DNA from: DAOMOP01 sp035444405 | GTDB taxonomy: Bacteria > Pseudomonadota > Gammaproteobacteria > Burkholderiales > Rhodocyclaceae | Length of the DNA: 9,250 nucleotides | Reading direction: 5' to 3' | Assembly: GCA_035444405.1 (NCBI GenBank) | Contig: DAOMOP010000164.1 | Coordinates: forward strand, 1 to 9,250 | Part shown: piece after piece, positions 1 to 7,531 of the stretch | Position numbering within the stretch: the stretch's first letter is position 1 | How the letters are laid out: each line of letters starts with the position of its first letter | The notes under the pieces: model-generated | The model's input: the letters and a program-made list of their open reading frames with translations, nothing else | Database searches by the model: none | What the model was told of the DNA's origin: nothing | Position numbers and translations under genes: made by a program

Positions 1-243
1 GACGACGAAGGGGTCGAGCGTCGCGAAGGCGGGCGGTTTTGACAGGTCGACCGTTGCGACGGCCGGCGCGGCTTCGGCGGTGTCGTCACGGCCGGCACTC
101 TTCTTGAGCAGCAGCAAGCCGATCACCCCTGCTGCCGCGATCAGCAGCACGACGACGAGCAGCAGCACGATGACCAACAATTTCTTGCCCGATTTGCGAG
201 GCGGGGCCTCGGCGGCCTCTGCGGTGGCGGATGCCTTTGCCAT
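1..243 (-). CDS. fliL: Flagellar basal body protein FliL, 5' part (81 codons, runs off left edge)
   Basis: FliL is a single-pass inner-membrane protein at the basal body, beside the stator, where it supports motor torque and swimming or swarming. The visible part starts MAKASATAEAAEAPPRK, a short cytoplasmic tail ending in basic residues (R16, K17, K20, K21). A strongly hydrophobic segment of about 25 residues (22-46) follows, then KK and a charged, Ala-rich periplasmic linker. The fragment ends at PAFATLDPFVV, which matches the start of the conserved FliL periplasmic domain. The remaining domain lies beyond the left edge. The ATG at 241-243 is preceded by a strong GGAGGA at 7 nt spacing, which fixes the start. 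It is the last visible gene of the fliF-to-fliL run, 93 bp after fliK. In related loci fliM and fliN follow. Identification rests on the membrane topology, the LDPF motif and the position after fliK. Confidence 0.9.
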   Translation of the reverse strand, partial: MAKASATAEAAEAPPRKSGKKLLVIVLLLVVVLLIAAAGVIGLLLLKKSAGRDDTAEAAPAVATVDLSKPPAFATLDPFVV

Positions 244-336
244 TCAAGTTTCCTCCAGGAACGATCGCATTATCACGCACCGTCAACGCTGGCCATCGGG
301 CGAATAGGGGCACAGAGCCGCCGCAATTTGTCCGCT
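244..336 (-). other. fliK-fliL spacer (93 bp)
   Basis: This non-coding spacer holds the fliL ribosome binding site. I looked for a promoter on the minus strand. A TTGACG and a GATAAT are present but only 6 bp apart, so they do not form a sigma-70 promoter. There is no stem-loop followed by a T run, so no intrinsic terminator between fliK and fliL is apparent and co-transcription is likely. Confidence 0.5.
251..256 (-). promoter_or_regulatory. Ribosome binding site of fliL
   Basis: On the minus strand GGAGGA lies 7 nt before the fliL ATG. It is the strongest Shine-Dalgarno sequence of the minus-strand run and contrasts with fliK and fliJ, which have none that I can see. This suggests fliL is translated independently and strongly rather than by coupling to fliK. 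Confidence 0.8.
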
Positions 337-1908
337 TCACGCGAACGTATCGACGAGTCCGTTGCCGCCGCGTTGCCATTGCGAGATTGCCGTGCCCGCG
401 GCGCCGCGTCCGATCTCTCCGGGGGCGCCCAACCGGCGCGCCGCGCCGCGCCGCGTGCCCGAGTCGTCGCGTGCCTGCTGGTCACCCGAAGTGCTGACAT
501 CGGCGTGGCCGAGGTTGATGCCTGCCTGTTGCAGCACCTCGCGCAATCTCGGCAAGGCCTGTTCGAGCGTCTCGCGGGCAGCCGTGGTCGCGGCGACGAA
601 CTGCGCACTCGCCTGATCACCATCGATGCGGATCGAGACCGCGAGTTTACCGAGACTGGAGGGGGTCAGCACGAGTTCAGCGGTGCTCTCGCCGCGTCCG
701 CTCATCCACACCAGTCGGCTCCCGACCTCTTCGGCCCAGAAGCGCTGCCCGGCCGGAACGTGAACCGGAAGTTGTGCCGGCACACCCGGTGTAGCCCGCG
801 GGGCGGACGACTCGTGTCCGAACGGCGCGGCTGTCGCTCCCGGCGGGAGATCTGCCGGCGAGCTCAAGGCGGATTGAGTCCCGCTCGCGGCCGCAGGGCC
901 GAGGGTCTGTTCTTGAGCGGAGGCCGTCATGCCGATCGCCTGGAAGGTGCCGATCGGCGCGTCGGCGGCCCTGATCGGGGCTACGGCTGCCGGACGCGAC
1001 GGCGGCGTGTTTTCGTCGATCAGCGCGGCAAAGGTGGCAGGTGCGGAGCGGGCAGAAGACGCCTGGCCCTTGCCGGGCAGCGGAGCCCCCTCTGTGATCT
1101 TTGGCGCGGCCTTGCCGTCGGCAGCGTCGGCCATCGATGCGGCCAGCGTGCGTGCGATGTCCGCTGCTCGTCGCGGATCGCCCGCGACCGCGGCGGGCGG
1201 ATGACGCCTGCCTTCGCCCGAGAGTGCATCGCGCACTTGTGCAGCGATGCCGGATCGAAGGGCGGCGTCATGGCCGTCGGGTCCATTTCCGGACACAGGG
1301 CGCTCGAGCGCGGCAAGGATCGACGCAATGGCGGCAAGGCTTGCCGGCGCGTCGTCGGCGGGTGATTGACCTTGCGCCGGCTGCGCTTCGTCGCGCGGGC
1401 GCACCGTACCATGGACCAATTGGATCGGGTCGCTGCCCGCGACGAGCTCCGTTTCGGATGTCGATGACGGTGCTGCGGCTTCGTCGGCCTTGCCGATCTC
1501 GCCGTCCGTCAGCGCGGGCGGCTCGTCGGCGGTCGGCGGGGAGGCGAGTGCCGACTGGCTCGGCATGCGGTCGATTTGGCGGTCGGGGGGCTCGACGCCT
1601 CGATCGGGACGCGCATCGCGGCGTTGCGATGGCGTCGTCGCTTCGCCACGAGGGGCTTCGTGGTTGCTTGCAGCCGCCTTGTCTGGCGCGACGTCGGTGG
1701 TGCGCTCATTCGTCGTGCGCTTGTCGGCCACACGATCACTGCCGGCTGCCGGTGATTGGGCATTCTTGTGCTGCCGCTGCATGTTTTGCGCGAGCACGCC
1801 GGAAAACGGCGTGTCGGCACTCGCTGCAGGCTGCTCCTGCGTGCGCACGGCATGGAGAATGTTTGCGGCCGCGCCTTGTGCCGGACCGGAGATCTGCGGG
1901 TTTGCCAT
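337..1908 (-). CDS. fliK: Flagellar hook-length control protein FliK (523 aa)
   Basis: FliK is an exported molecular ruler. Its N-terminal part samples the growing hook and its C-terminal domain then signals FlhB to switch export from hook to filament substrates. Residues 1 to about 380 are low-complexity and rich in Ala, Pro, Ser, Glu and Gln, as expected for the exported ruler region. Residues about 385-475 form the conserved Flg_hook domain: RFWAEEVGSRLVWM, then LTPSSLGKLAVSIRIDGD (about 414-431), then the helix around ARETLEQALPRLREVLQQAG (about 444-463). A flexible tail of about 50 residues follows. The ATG at 1908 (MANPQISGPAQG) is chosen because upstream codons in this frame are Arg-rich nonsense inside the fliJ shadow and offer no ATG, GTG or TTG after the fliJ stop. 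No Shine-Dalgarno sequence is visible before it. It follows fliJ by 167 bp and precedes fliL. The domain call is firm; the exact start is less certain. Confidence 0.9.
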   Translation of the reverse strand: MANPQISGPAQGAAANILHAVRTQEQPAASADTPFSGVLAQNMQRQHKNAQSPAAGSDRVADKRTTNERTTDVAPDKAAASNHEAPRGEATTPSQRRDARPDRGVEPPDRQIDRMPSQSALASPPTADEPPALTDGEIGKADEAAAPSSTSETELVAGSDPIQLVHGTVRPRDEAQPAQGQSPADDAPASLAAIASILAALERPVSGNGPDGHDAALRSGIAAQVRDALSGEGRRHPPAAVAGDPRRAADIARTLAASMADAADGKAAPKITEGAPLPGKGQASSARSAPATFAALIDENTPPSRPAAVAPIRAADAPIGTFQAIGMTASAQEQTLGPAAASGTQSALSSPADLPPGATAAPFGHESSAPRATPGVPAQLPVHVPAGQRFWAEEVGSRLVWMSGRGESTAELVLTPSSLGKLAVSIRIDGDQASAQFVAATTAARETLEQALPRLREVLQQAGINLGHADVSTSGDQQARDDSGTRRGAARRLGAPGEIGRGAAGTAISQWQRGGNGLVDTFA

Positions 1909-2075
1909 GGCTGGGGTCGGAGCGTGTCGGTGACGTGCTTGTACAGCAACTTGTGTGCCAAGGCGCTGGCCCGGGCCGGCGGCATCGGCGTGCCGGCGCC
2001 ATGCCGTGCGCCGACGGCAAGGACATCGGGCGGTGCGAGCCGGGGTGCCGGCCGTGTGCCTGCCGGCGGCGCGCG
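1909..2075 (-). other. fliJ-fliK spacer (167 bp) with repeated GCCGGC palindromes
   Basis: This is the longest gap inside the flagellar run and I see no convincing gene in it. It is very GC-rich and holds GCCGGC four times, at 1975-1980, 1992-1997, 2047-2052 and 2062-2067. Successive pairs could form hairpins with loops of 11 and 9 nt. A perfect palindrome GGCCCGGGCC sits at 1968-1977. There is no T run after any stem, so it is not a standard intrinsic terminator. An ATG at 1985 opens another reading frame (MPPARASALAHKLLYK) that runs on into fliK out of frame, and I do not regard it as a gene. Confidence 0.4.
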
Positions 2076-2531
2076 TCAGACGGCGTCTGTTTCGTCTGCC
2101 AGGCGGTGTCGGTTGGCGGCGTGTTCGTCCGAGAGCCGCTGCTCGGCCTTGGCGAGCTTGCGCTCTTCGCTCGTGCGATGGCGAACGTGCAGCGTGTCGA
2201 AGGCCTTGACGCGGTTGCGCTGTTGCACCCACACCTCTTTGCCGGCCGCGGTATGACGCTGCGACGCCTCGACCTGCGCGCGCTGTGCGGCGATGGCCTC
2301 GTCGATGCGTGCCATGAAGGCGCTGTAGTTGCGCCAGGCCTCGACGCCGATGCCGTCGCGCACGGCGTCGCGGAAGCGCGCCTCGTACTCGTTGCGATAG
2401 CGCTGGAGCATCTCCAGCTTGCGCGTGCCCTCCTGTTCGCGTGCCACGCGCTGCCCGAGATCGCGCGTGGCGTCGTCGAGCCGATCCTGGCTCAGGTCGA
2501 GTAGCGGTTGAAGCGGGAACGGCTGGCTCAT
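2076..2531 (-). CDS. fliJ: Flagellar export chaperone/ATPase-complex protein FliJ (151 aa)
   Basis: FliJ is a small cytoplasmic coiled-coil protein of the flagellar type III export apparatus. It inserts into the FliI hexamer like the central stalk of an F-type ATPase and contacts FlhA. The protein starts MSQPFPLQPLLDLSQDRLDDATRDLG, matching the family pattern of a short FPLQ-LLDL opening followed by helical heptads. Nearly the whole length is charged helix rich in Arg, Glu, Gln and Ala (about 20-145), without membrane segments. At 151 residues it is of normal size (about 140-150). The ATG at 2531 is the only start candidate between the fliI stop and the conserved N-terminus. It lacks a Shine-Dalgarno sequence and is instead preceded by the CA-rich stretch CAACAACAAAACGCC. 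It lies 94 bp after fliI and 167 bp before fliK. Sequence conservation in FliJ is low, so gene order contributes to the call. Confidence 0.88.
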   Translation of the reverse strand: MSQPFPLQPLLDLSQDRLDDATRDLGQRVAREQEGTRKLEMLQRYRNEYEARFRDAVRDGIGVEAWRNYSAFMARIDEAIAAQRAQVEASQRHTAAGKEVWVQQRNRVKAFDTLHVRHRTSEERKLAKAEQRLSDEHAANRHRLADETDAV

Positions 2532-2625
2532 GGCGTTTTGTTGTTGGTCGTGACGAGAAGTGCGCGGTTGCTGAAGTTGTGCCGTATGTCGCCGGTCGCT
2601 GCGAGAGAGGGCGTGAGTCTCGGTC

Positions 2626-4029
2626 CTAACGCGCGTTGGCGAACAGCTGTGCCAGATGCTCGGTCGCGTCGGCGTGGCTCTCGCGTTCATCGATGCGTTG
2701 CTGCAGATAGGCTTCGAGCGCTGGATACATCGCCACCGCCTTGTCGAGCATCGGATCGGAACCCGGCTGATAGGCTCCCACCGCAACCAGATCGCGCGAG
2801 CGCTGGTAGCGCGAGAACAACTGCTTGAATCGTCTCACGAGGTCGAACTGTTCGGCCGTGACAAGGTTGTTCATCGCGCGCGAAATCGACTGCTCGATGT
2901 CGATGGCCGGATAGTGTCCCTGGTCCGCGAGGGCGCGCGAGAGCACGATGTGGCCGTCGAGGATCGCACGCGCCGAATCGGCGATCGGGTCCTGCTGGTC
3001 GTCGCCCTCGGCGAGCACGGTGTAGAACGCGGTGATCGAGCCGCCCCCGTCAGGACCGTTTCCAGCCCGTTCGACCAGCGCCGGCAGGCGGGCGAAGACG
3101 CTGGGCGGGTAGCCGCGCGTGACCGGCGGCTCGCCGATCGCCAGCGCGATTTCGCGCTGCGCCATCGCGTAGCGCGTCAGCGAGTCCATGATCAGCAGCA
3201 CCTGCTTGCCCTGGTCGCGGAAATGTTCGGCGATCGTCGTCGCGTAGGCGGCGCCCTGCATGCGCATCAGCGGGCTGGTATCGGCCGGTGCCGCGACGAC
3301 GACGGCGCGCTCGCGCCCCGCGCTGCCGAGAATGTCTTCGATGAACTCCTTGACCTCGCGGCCCCGTTCGCCGATCAGTCCGACGACGATGATGTCCGCT
3401 GATGTGAAGCGCGCCATCATGCCGATCAGCACGGACTTGCCGACCCCCGAGCCGGCGAAAAGGCCCAGGCGCTGGCCGCGCCCGACGGTGAGCAGTCCGT
3501 TGATGGCGCGTATGCCGACGTCGAGCACCTCGCGGATCGGTGCGCGCATCAGCGGATTGAACGGACGGCTCTGCAGCGAGCGTGTGGTGTCGGTAGCGAG
3601 CGCACCGAGACCGTCGAGCGGACGGCCCGCGCCGTCGAGCACACGGCCGAGCAGGGCCTCTCCGACCGGCAGGTGCTTGGCGCGATCGGAGGTGCGCCGC
3701 CGCGGTGCGACGCCGTCGCCGACGACGATCGGCGACTGCTGTGCCTCGACCGCATGGACCGGCGCGCCGGGGGCGAGGCCGAACACGTCGTCGGTGGGCA
3801 TCATGTAGAGCTTGTCGCCGTTGAAACCGACCACTTCGGCCTCGACCGTGCCGCCCCCGACCGCGGTGATGCGACAACCCGAACCGAGCGGCAGCTTGAT
3901 GCCGGCCGCTTCCATGACGAGGCCGTTGATGCGTGTCAGCCGCCCGGACACCTGGTGGGGGGGCACGGCGCCGACGAGACCGGCATGGTCGGCCAGGAAT
4001 TTCTTCCAGGCCTGCGCGTGCTCACGCAT
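2626..4029 (-). CDS. fliI: Flagellum-specific export ATPase FliI (467 aa)
   Basis: FliI is the hexameric ATPase of the flagellar type III export apparatus. It hydrolyses ATP to prepare export substrates and works with FliH and FliJ at the base of the export gate. The protein has an N-terminal beta domain (about 25-95), a Walker A motif AGSGVGKS at 192-199 (K198), the GERGRE segment at 220-225 with the likely catalytic E221, and a Walker B strand VLLIMD at 277-282. SLTRYAMAQREIALAIGEPP follows, a signature of the FliI/F1-beta-like family. A C-terminal helical domain closes the protein at LFANAR. Length is normal for FliI. The ATG at 4029 overlaps the end of fliH by 8 nt (ATGCGTGA), and GGGA 8 nt upstream supports it. 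An ATG at 4038 is possible and would add three residues (MRT). All catalytic motifs are intact and the assignment is secure. Confidence 0.97.
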   Translation of the reverse strand: MREHAQAWKKFLADHAGLVGAVPPHQVSGRLTRINGLVMEAAGIKLPLGSGCRITAVGGGTVEAEVVGFNGDKLYMMPTDDVFGLAPGAPVHAVEAQQSPIVVGDGVAPRRRTSDRAKHLPVGEALLGRVLDGAGRPLDGLGALATDTTRSLQSRPFNPLMRAPIREVLDVGIRAINGLLTVGRGQRLGLFAGSGVGKSVLIGMMARFTSADIIVVGLIGERGREVKEFIEDILGSAGRERAVVVAAPADTSPLMRMQGAAYATTIAEHFRDQGKQVLLIMDSLTRYAMAQREIALAIGEPPVTRGYPPSVFARLPALVERAGNGPDGGGSITAFYTVLAEGDDQQDPIADSARAILDGHIVLSRALADQGHYPAIDIEQSISRAMNNLVTAEQFDLVRRFKQLFSRYQRSRDLVAVGAYQPGSDPMLDKAVAMYPALEAYLQQRIDERESHADATEHLAQLFANAR

Positions 4030-4774
4030 CGTCCGCATCCCAGCCGCTGTCGCTGCGACCGAGTCCTTCGACGATGCGGCGCCAGCGCGTGTGCAGCGTC
4101 GCATCGACTTCGCAGCCGGCAGCCTCGAGGACGCAGCCGCCGCGTGCGATCTCCGCGTCCTCGACGAGATGATGGTGGCCGTGCTCGAGCTGGTCGGCGA
4201 GATGCTCGCGCACCAGCGCCACATCCTCGGGGTTGAGCCGCACGTGTACCTTGTGCTGCGGCATGTGCTGCAGGGCTTCGCGGACCGTGGCGGCGACGGC
4301 CTCGGGACGAACGGCGAGCGCGTCGCCGACCATCTGACGCGCAAGCGCGATCGCCAGCGTCACGAGCTCGGACGCGACCTCGCCGCCGAGGCGGTCGAGC
4401 GCATCGTCCATCGCGGCGACGAGCCGGGAAAGCTGCTCGGCTTCGGCACGGGCCTCGGCCTTGCCTTGCGCAAGCCCGGCGGCATGGCCTTCCTCGTGCC
4501 CGGCGGCGCGTCCTTCCTCATGGCCGACCGCCCGGCCTTCCTCGCGCGCCTGCTCGAACATCGCCTCGATCTCGTCGGCGGTCGGCAGGCGCAGGGAAGC
4601 TGATAGGTCGGAATCCTCGACCGGTGCCGAGGGCGCTCCGCCTTCGTCGCCGGCAAGCGATGGGTCGTGCGCCGCGTGCGCACGGCCGTCGCCGATCGTC
4701 TCGTCGTCCGCGTCGAAGGCAGGGGGGCTCCAGCGCCGGTAGGCGCCGACGGCCTGGTGACGTGAGAAGCTCAT
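4022..4774 (-). CDS. fliH: Flagellar export ATPase regulator FliH (250 aa)
   Basis: FliH forms a dimeric stalk that binds the N-terminus of FliI, restrains its ATPase activity and tethers it to the C-ring protein FliN. The N-terminal segment around AYRRWSPPAFD (11-21, W15) corresponds to the FliN-anchoring region. A disordered acidic/Ala stretch follows (about 22-62). The diagnostic helix has glycines at exact 4-residue spacing (80, 84, 88, 92, 96, 100, 104), the GxxxG repeat typical of FliH. The C-terminal domain (about 125-235) resembles the peripheral-stalk delta subunit, including HKVHVRLNPEDVALVREHL. The tail GWDADDA is acidic. The ATG at 4774 has GGAG at 6 nt spacing and lies 24 bp after fliG. 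The 3' end overlaps fliI. The N-terminal Trp motif, GxxxG run and gene order make the call firm. Confidence 0.95.
   Translation of the reverse strand: MSFSRHQAVGAYRRWSPPAFDADDETIGDGRAHAAHDPSLAGDEGGAPSAPVEDSDLSASLRLPTADEIEAMFEQAREEGRAVGHEEGRAAGHEEGHAAGLAQGKAEARAEAEQLSRLVAAMDDALDRLGGEVASELVTLAIALARQMVGDALAVRPEAVAATVREALQHMPQHKVHVRLNPEDVALVREHLADQLEHGHHHLVEDAEIARGGCVLEAAGCEVDATLHTRWRRIVEGLGRSDSGWDADDA
4478..4549 (-). repeat. Three tandem 24-bp units encoding the FliH GxxxG helix
   Basis: The coding sequence for FliH residues 76-99 is built of three consecutive 24-bp units (4478-4501, 4502-4525, 4526-4549). They encode AREEGRAV, GHEEGRAA and GHEEGHAA. The first two units in plus-strand order match at 19 of 24 bases, and the third has diverged more. 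This implies that the GxxxG helix lengthened by in-frame duplication of eight residues, two helical GxxxG steps at a time. Confidence 0.8.
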
Positions 4775-4798
4775 CGGCCGCTCCGCCGCGCCGCCGGA

Positions 4799-5800
4799 TT
4801 AGACGAAGGCATCGTCGGCTCCCTTGCCGCCGATCATGATCTGGCCTTCCTCGGCGAGGCGGCGCACGATCTTGAGGATCTCCTTTTGCTCGGCCTCGAC
4901 TTCGGACAGGCGCACCGGCCCCTTCGCCTCCAGATCCTCGCGCAACATCTCGGCGGCACGCGACGACATGTTCTTGAAGATCTTCTCGCGCAGCTCCGGC
5001 GCGGCTCCCTTGAGCGCCGTGATCAGCGAATCGGACTGGACTTCGCGCAGCAGGGTCTGCACGCCGCGGTCATCGATGTCCATGATGTTCTCGAACACGA
5101 ACATCTCGTCCAGAATCTTCTGGGCGAGGTCCGGGTCGTATTCGCGGATGTTGTCGAGCACCGCCGTTTCGGCCGCCGCACCGACGAAGTTCAGGATTTC
5201 CGCGGCGTGATGCACGCCGCCCATTGCCGCCTTCTTGACCGTGGTGGTGCCCGACAGGGTGCCGCTGAGCGCCTCGTTCAGCTCCTTCAGCGCGATCGGC
5301 TGCACGCCGTCGAGTGTCGCGATGCGCAGGATCACGTCGTTGCGCAGGCGGTCGGTGAACTGCTTGAGGATCTCGCCGGCCTGATCGAACTCGAGGTGCA
5401 CGAGGATGGTCGCGATGATCTGCGGGTGCTCGTTGCGGATCAGGTCGGCGGCGGTGACCGCGTCCATCCACTTGAGGCTCTCGATTCCGGCCGTGTCCGA
5501 ACCCTGCATGATGCGGGCGATGATGTGGCCGGCGCGGTCGTCGCCGAGTGCCTTGGTGAGCATGTTGCGGATGTGTTCCTCGCTCGCCTCGATCGGCGTG
5601 CCGAGCTCGAAGTGCTCTTCGAGCTCGTTGATCACCGACTCGACGCGGCTTCGCGCCTGCGCCGGCAGCGAGGCCATCGCCATGCCGAGCTTTTGCACCT
5701 CGCGCGGCCCCAGGTGCTTGAGCACTTCGGCCGCCTCGTCCGCACCCAGCGAGAGCAGCAACAGGGCGCTTTTCTCCAGGCCTTCGTCCGGTCCGCTCAT
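4799..5800 (-). CDS. fliG: Flagellar motor switch protein FliG (333 aa)
   Basis: FliG is the rotor protein that joins the MS ring to the C ring and interacts electrostatically with MotA to generate torque and set rotation direction. The N-terminal domain (about 1-100) binds FliF. The middle domain holds the conserved EHPQ motif at 124-127 (in IRNEHPQIIATILVHL). The C-terminal domain holds MFVF at 233-236 followed by ENIMDIDDRGVQTLLREV. The charged torque-helix residues align in number with the Escherichia coli protein: K264, R281, E288 (Asp in E. coli), D289 and R297. Length matches the family (about 330-340). The ATG at 5800 overlaps the fliF stop as ATGA, and GAGGAA 8 nt upstream supports it. 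A longer in-frame reading from 5830 would lie inside fliF coding sequence and is unnecessary. This is a complete, ordinary copy. Confidence 0.97.
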   Translation of the reverse strand: MSGPDEGLEKSALLLLSLGADEAAEVLKHLGPREVQKLGMAMASLPAQARSRVESVINELEEHFELGTPIEASEEHIRNMLTKALGDDRAGHIIARIMQGSDTAGIESLKWMDAVTAADLIRNEHPQIIATILVHLEFDQAGEILKQFTDRLRNDVILRIATLDGVQPIALKELNEALSGTLSGTTTVKKAAMGGVHHAAEILNFVGAAAETAVLDNIREYDPDLAQKILDEMFVFENIMDIDDRGVQTLLREVQSDSLITALKGAAPELREKIFKNMSSRAAEMLREDLEAKGPVRLSEVEAEQKEILKIVRRLAEEGQIMIGGKGADDAFV

Positions 5801-7455
5801 TTCTTCGGTTCCTCGGTGGCGCCCAGCCACTCCTTGATCAGGTTCGCCACCGCGCGCGGGTCACTCTTGGCGAGCTCGCGCGCACGCTCCAGGCGCTCCT
5901 CGAAGGTCGGCTCCTTCGCCCCCGACAGGCTCACCAGCACGTCCTCCTCCGCGCCCTCGCCCTGCTCCCCGCCTTCGGCGGCCCTGGCGGGCGGCACGGC
6001 GACCGTGCGCACCAGCGGGCGTATGACGCCGAAATACACCAGCGCGAGCGCGCCGATCAGCACCCAGTACTTGAACGCTTCCTTGCCGAGGTCGATCATG
6101 TCCGGGTCTTTCCAGAACGGCAGCTCCGGCTCGAGCACTTCGACCGGTGCGGCAAACGGTGCGCTCGACACGTTGAGGCTGTCGCCGCGTGCGGCATTGA
6201 AGCCGATCGCCTCACGCACCAGGTTGGTGATGCGGGCGGTTTCCTGCTCGGTGAGCGCAACCGAGCGGGTCTGGCCGTTGGGCAGCGTCTCGCTGCGCTC
6301 GTTGACCACCACCGCGACGGAGAGCCTGCGGATTTGCCCAGGCGCCTGGCGTACGTGCTGGATGGTGCGGTCGAGCTCGTAGTTCACGGTGGCCGTGCGG
6401 TTGTGGTTGAGCGGGACGCCGTCGCCTTCGCCGTTGGCCGCATCGGGTGCGACGATGGGGGCGGTCGCCGGTACCGGCGGCTGGTTCGATAGCGCGCCCG
6501 GCACGCCGACCGCGCCGGCCTCGCGGGTGACGTGCTCGCTCGTCTGCTCGCTGCGGATCGCCTGTTCGGGCGATGGATTGGGGCGGTAGGTCTCGGCGGT
6601 CTCCTCGACCTGATTGAAATCGACGTCGGCCGCGACCTGGGCGCGGAAATTGCCCGCGCCGACGAGCGGGGTCAGGATGGTCTCGATGCGGCGATTGAAG
6701 GTCGCCTCGACCTCGCGCACGTAGCTGAGCTGGGTCGCGTCCAGGCCCGCGTGGCGCAGCGGGTCGGGGCGATGGGTGAGCAGATTGCCGTTCTGGTCGA
6801 TCACGCTGACGCCGTCGTTGGGCATGCGCGGCACGCTCGCCGCCACCAGATGCACGATGCCGGCCACCTGCGCCGGCTCCATCATGCGACCCGGATACAG
6901 CGTGACCATCACCGACGCCGAGGGCTTCTGCTCGTCACGCAGAAAACCCGTCTGCTTCGGCATCGCCAGGTGCACCCGGGCGGAGGCGACCGAGGCGATC
7001 GACGAGATCGTGCGCGACAGCTCGCCTTCGAGCGCGCGCTGGAAGTTGACCTGCTCGAGAAACTGCGACACCCCGAGGCGCTGGTTCTCCATCACCTCGA
7101 AGCCGACCATGCCGCCCTTGGGCAGACCCTGCGCGGCCAGGCGCAGCCGTACGTCGTGGACCATGTCCGACGGGACCAGCAGGGCGCGTCCGTCGGGCGA
7201 GATGCGATAGGCGACGTTCTGCTGCTGCAGCGCCGCGACGATGGCGCCGCCGTCGCGCTCGTCGAGGTTCGCGAACAGCACGCCGTAGTCGGGGCTGCGG
7301 CTCCACAGCCACACGCCGATCACCAGCGACAGTGCGAGGGCCATCGCGGCTGCGGCGGCCATCTTCTGGCGCTGGTTCAATGCATTCAGCCGCTGCAGCG
7401 CCTGTTGCATCGGCTGCGGCGAACCCTGTGCGGTGGCAGGGGTAGCGGTGGCCAT
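5797..7455 (-). CDS. fliF: Flagellar MS-ring protein FliF (552 aa)
   Basis: FliF oligomerises in the inner membrane to form the MS ring, the foundation on which the basal body, export gate and FliG rotor assemble. Residues 1-30 are a cytoplasmic tail, and a first membrane segment spans about 32-50 (AAAAAMALALSLVIGVWLW). The periplasmic YscJ/FliF ring-building domains cover about 55-290, with the typical SPDYGVLFANLD and QVNFQRALEGELSRTI segments. A disordered linker (about 290-355) and a further conserved part (NYELDRTIQHVRQAPGQI, 358-375) follow. A second membrane segment lies at about 463-480. The cytoplasmic tail ends in a FliG-binding helix (about 517-545, ERLERARELAKSDPRAVANLIKEWL). The ATG at 7455 is supported by AGGGA 7 nt upstream. 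A TTG eight codons earlier has no such site. FliF heads the minus-strand run and fliE is not next to it in this window. Confidence 0.97.
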   Translation of the reverse strand: MATATPATAQGSPQPMQQALQRLNALNQRQKMAAAAAMALALSLVIGVWLWSRSPDYGVLFANLDERDGGAIVAALQQQNVAYRISPDGRALLVPSDMVHDVRLRLAAQGLPKGGMVGFEVMENQRLGVSQFLEQVNFQRALEGELSRTISSIASVASARVHLAMPKQTGFLRDEQKPSASVMVTLYPGRMMEPAQVAGIVHLVAASVPRMPNDGVSVIDQNGNLLTHRPDPLRHAGLDATQLSYVREVEATFNRRIETILTPLVGAGNFRAQVAADVDFNQVEETAETYRPNPSPEQAIRSEQTSEHVTREAGAVGVPGALSNQPPVPATAPIVAPDAANGEGDGVPLNHNRTATVNYELDRTIQHVRQAPGQIRRLSVAVVVNERSETLPNGQTRSVALTEQETARITNLVREAIGFNAARGDSLNVSSAPFAAPVEVLEPELPFWKDPDMIDLGKEAFKYWVLIGALALVYFGVIRPLVRTVAVPPARAAEGGEQGEGAEEDVLVSLSGAKEPTFEERLERARELAKSDPRAVANLIKEWLGATEEPKK

Positions 7456-7531
7456 GTGGTTGTCCCTGGAACGTCCCAATTTCGGATGACGGCATTGTCG
7501 GGCTGTCGGGGCAATATCGGCTCGGCGAAAA

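Noticed and set aside
270..300. TTGACG and GATAAT on the minus strand upstream of fliL
   Set aside because: The two elements are about 6 bp apart, far too close for a sigma-70 promoter.
1509..1985. Minus-strand frame starting MPPARASALAHKLL in the fliJ-fliK spacer
   Set aside because: It runs mostly inside fliK in another frame and turns Arg/Pro-rich there. The FliK frame carries the conserved domain, so there is no sign of a frameshifted FliK.
2076..2089. GCCGTCTGA on the minus strand, resembling the core of the Neisseria DNA uptake sequence, inside a CAGAC-GGC-GTCTG dyad
   Set aside because: It is formed by the last codons and stop of fliJ (Asp-Ala-Val-stop), occurs once here, lacks the next A of the uptake core, and no T run follows to make it a terminator.
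1101..2504. Plus-strand frame of 467 codons opposite fliK and fliJ
   Set aside because: It crosses two minus-strand genes and their spacer, is Arg/Cys-rich nonsense in composition and has no ribosome binding site or domain.
4886..6382. Plus-strand frame of 498 codons opposite fliG and fliF
   Set aside because: It is the mirror of well-conserved FliG and FliF codons, is His/Arg/Leu-rich and has no recognisable motif.
7508..7521. Possible sigma-54 promoter with GG and GC ten bases apart on the plus strand
   Set aside because: Only the GG/GC dinucleotides fit. The surrounding bases do not match TGGCAC or TTGC, and in sequence this GC-rich such a pair is expected by chance.
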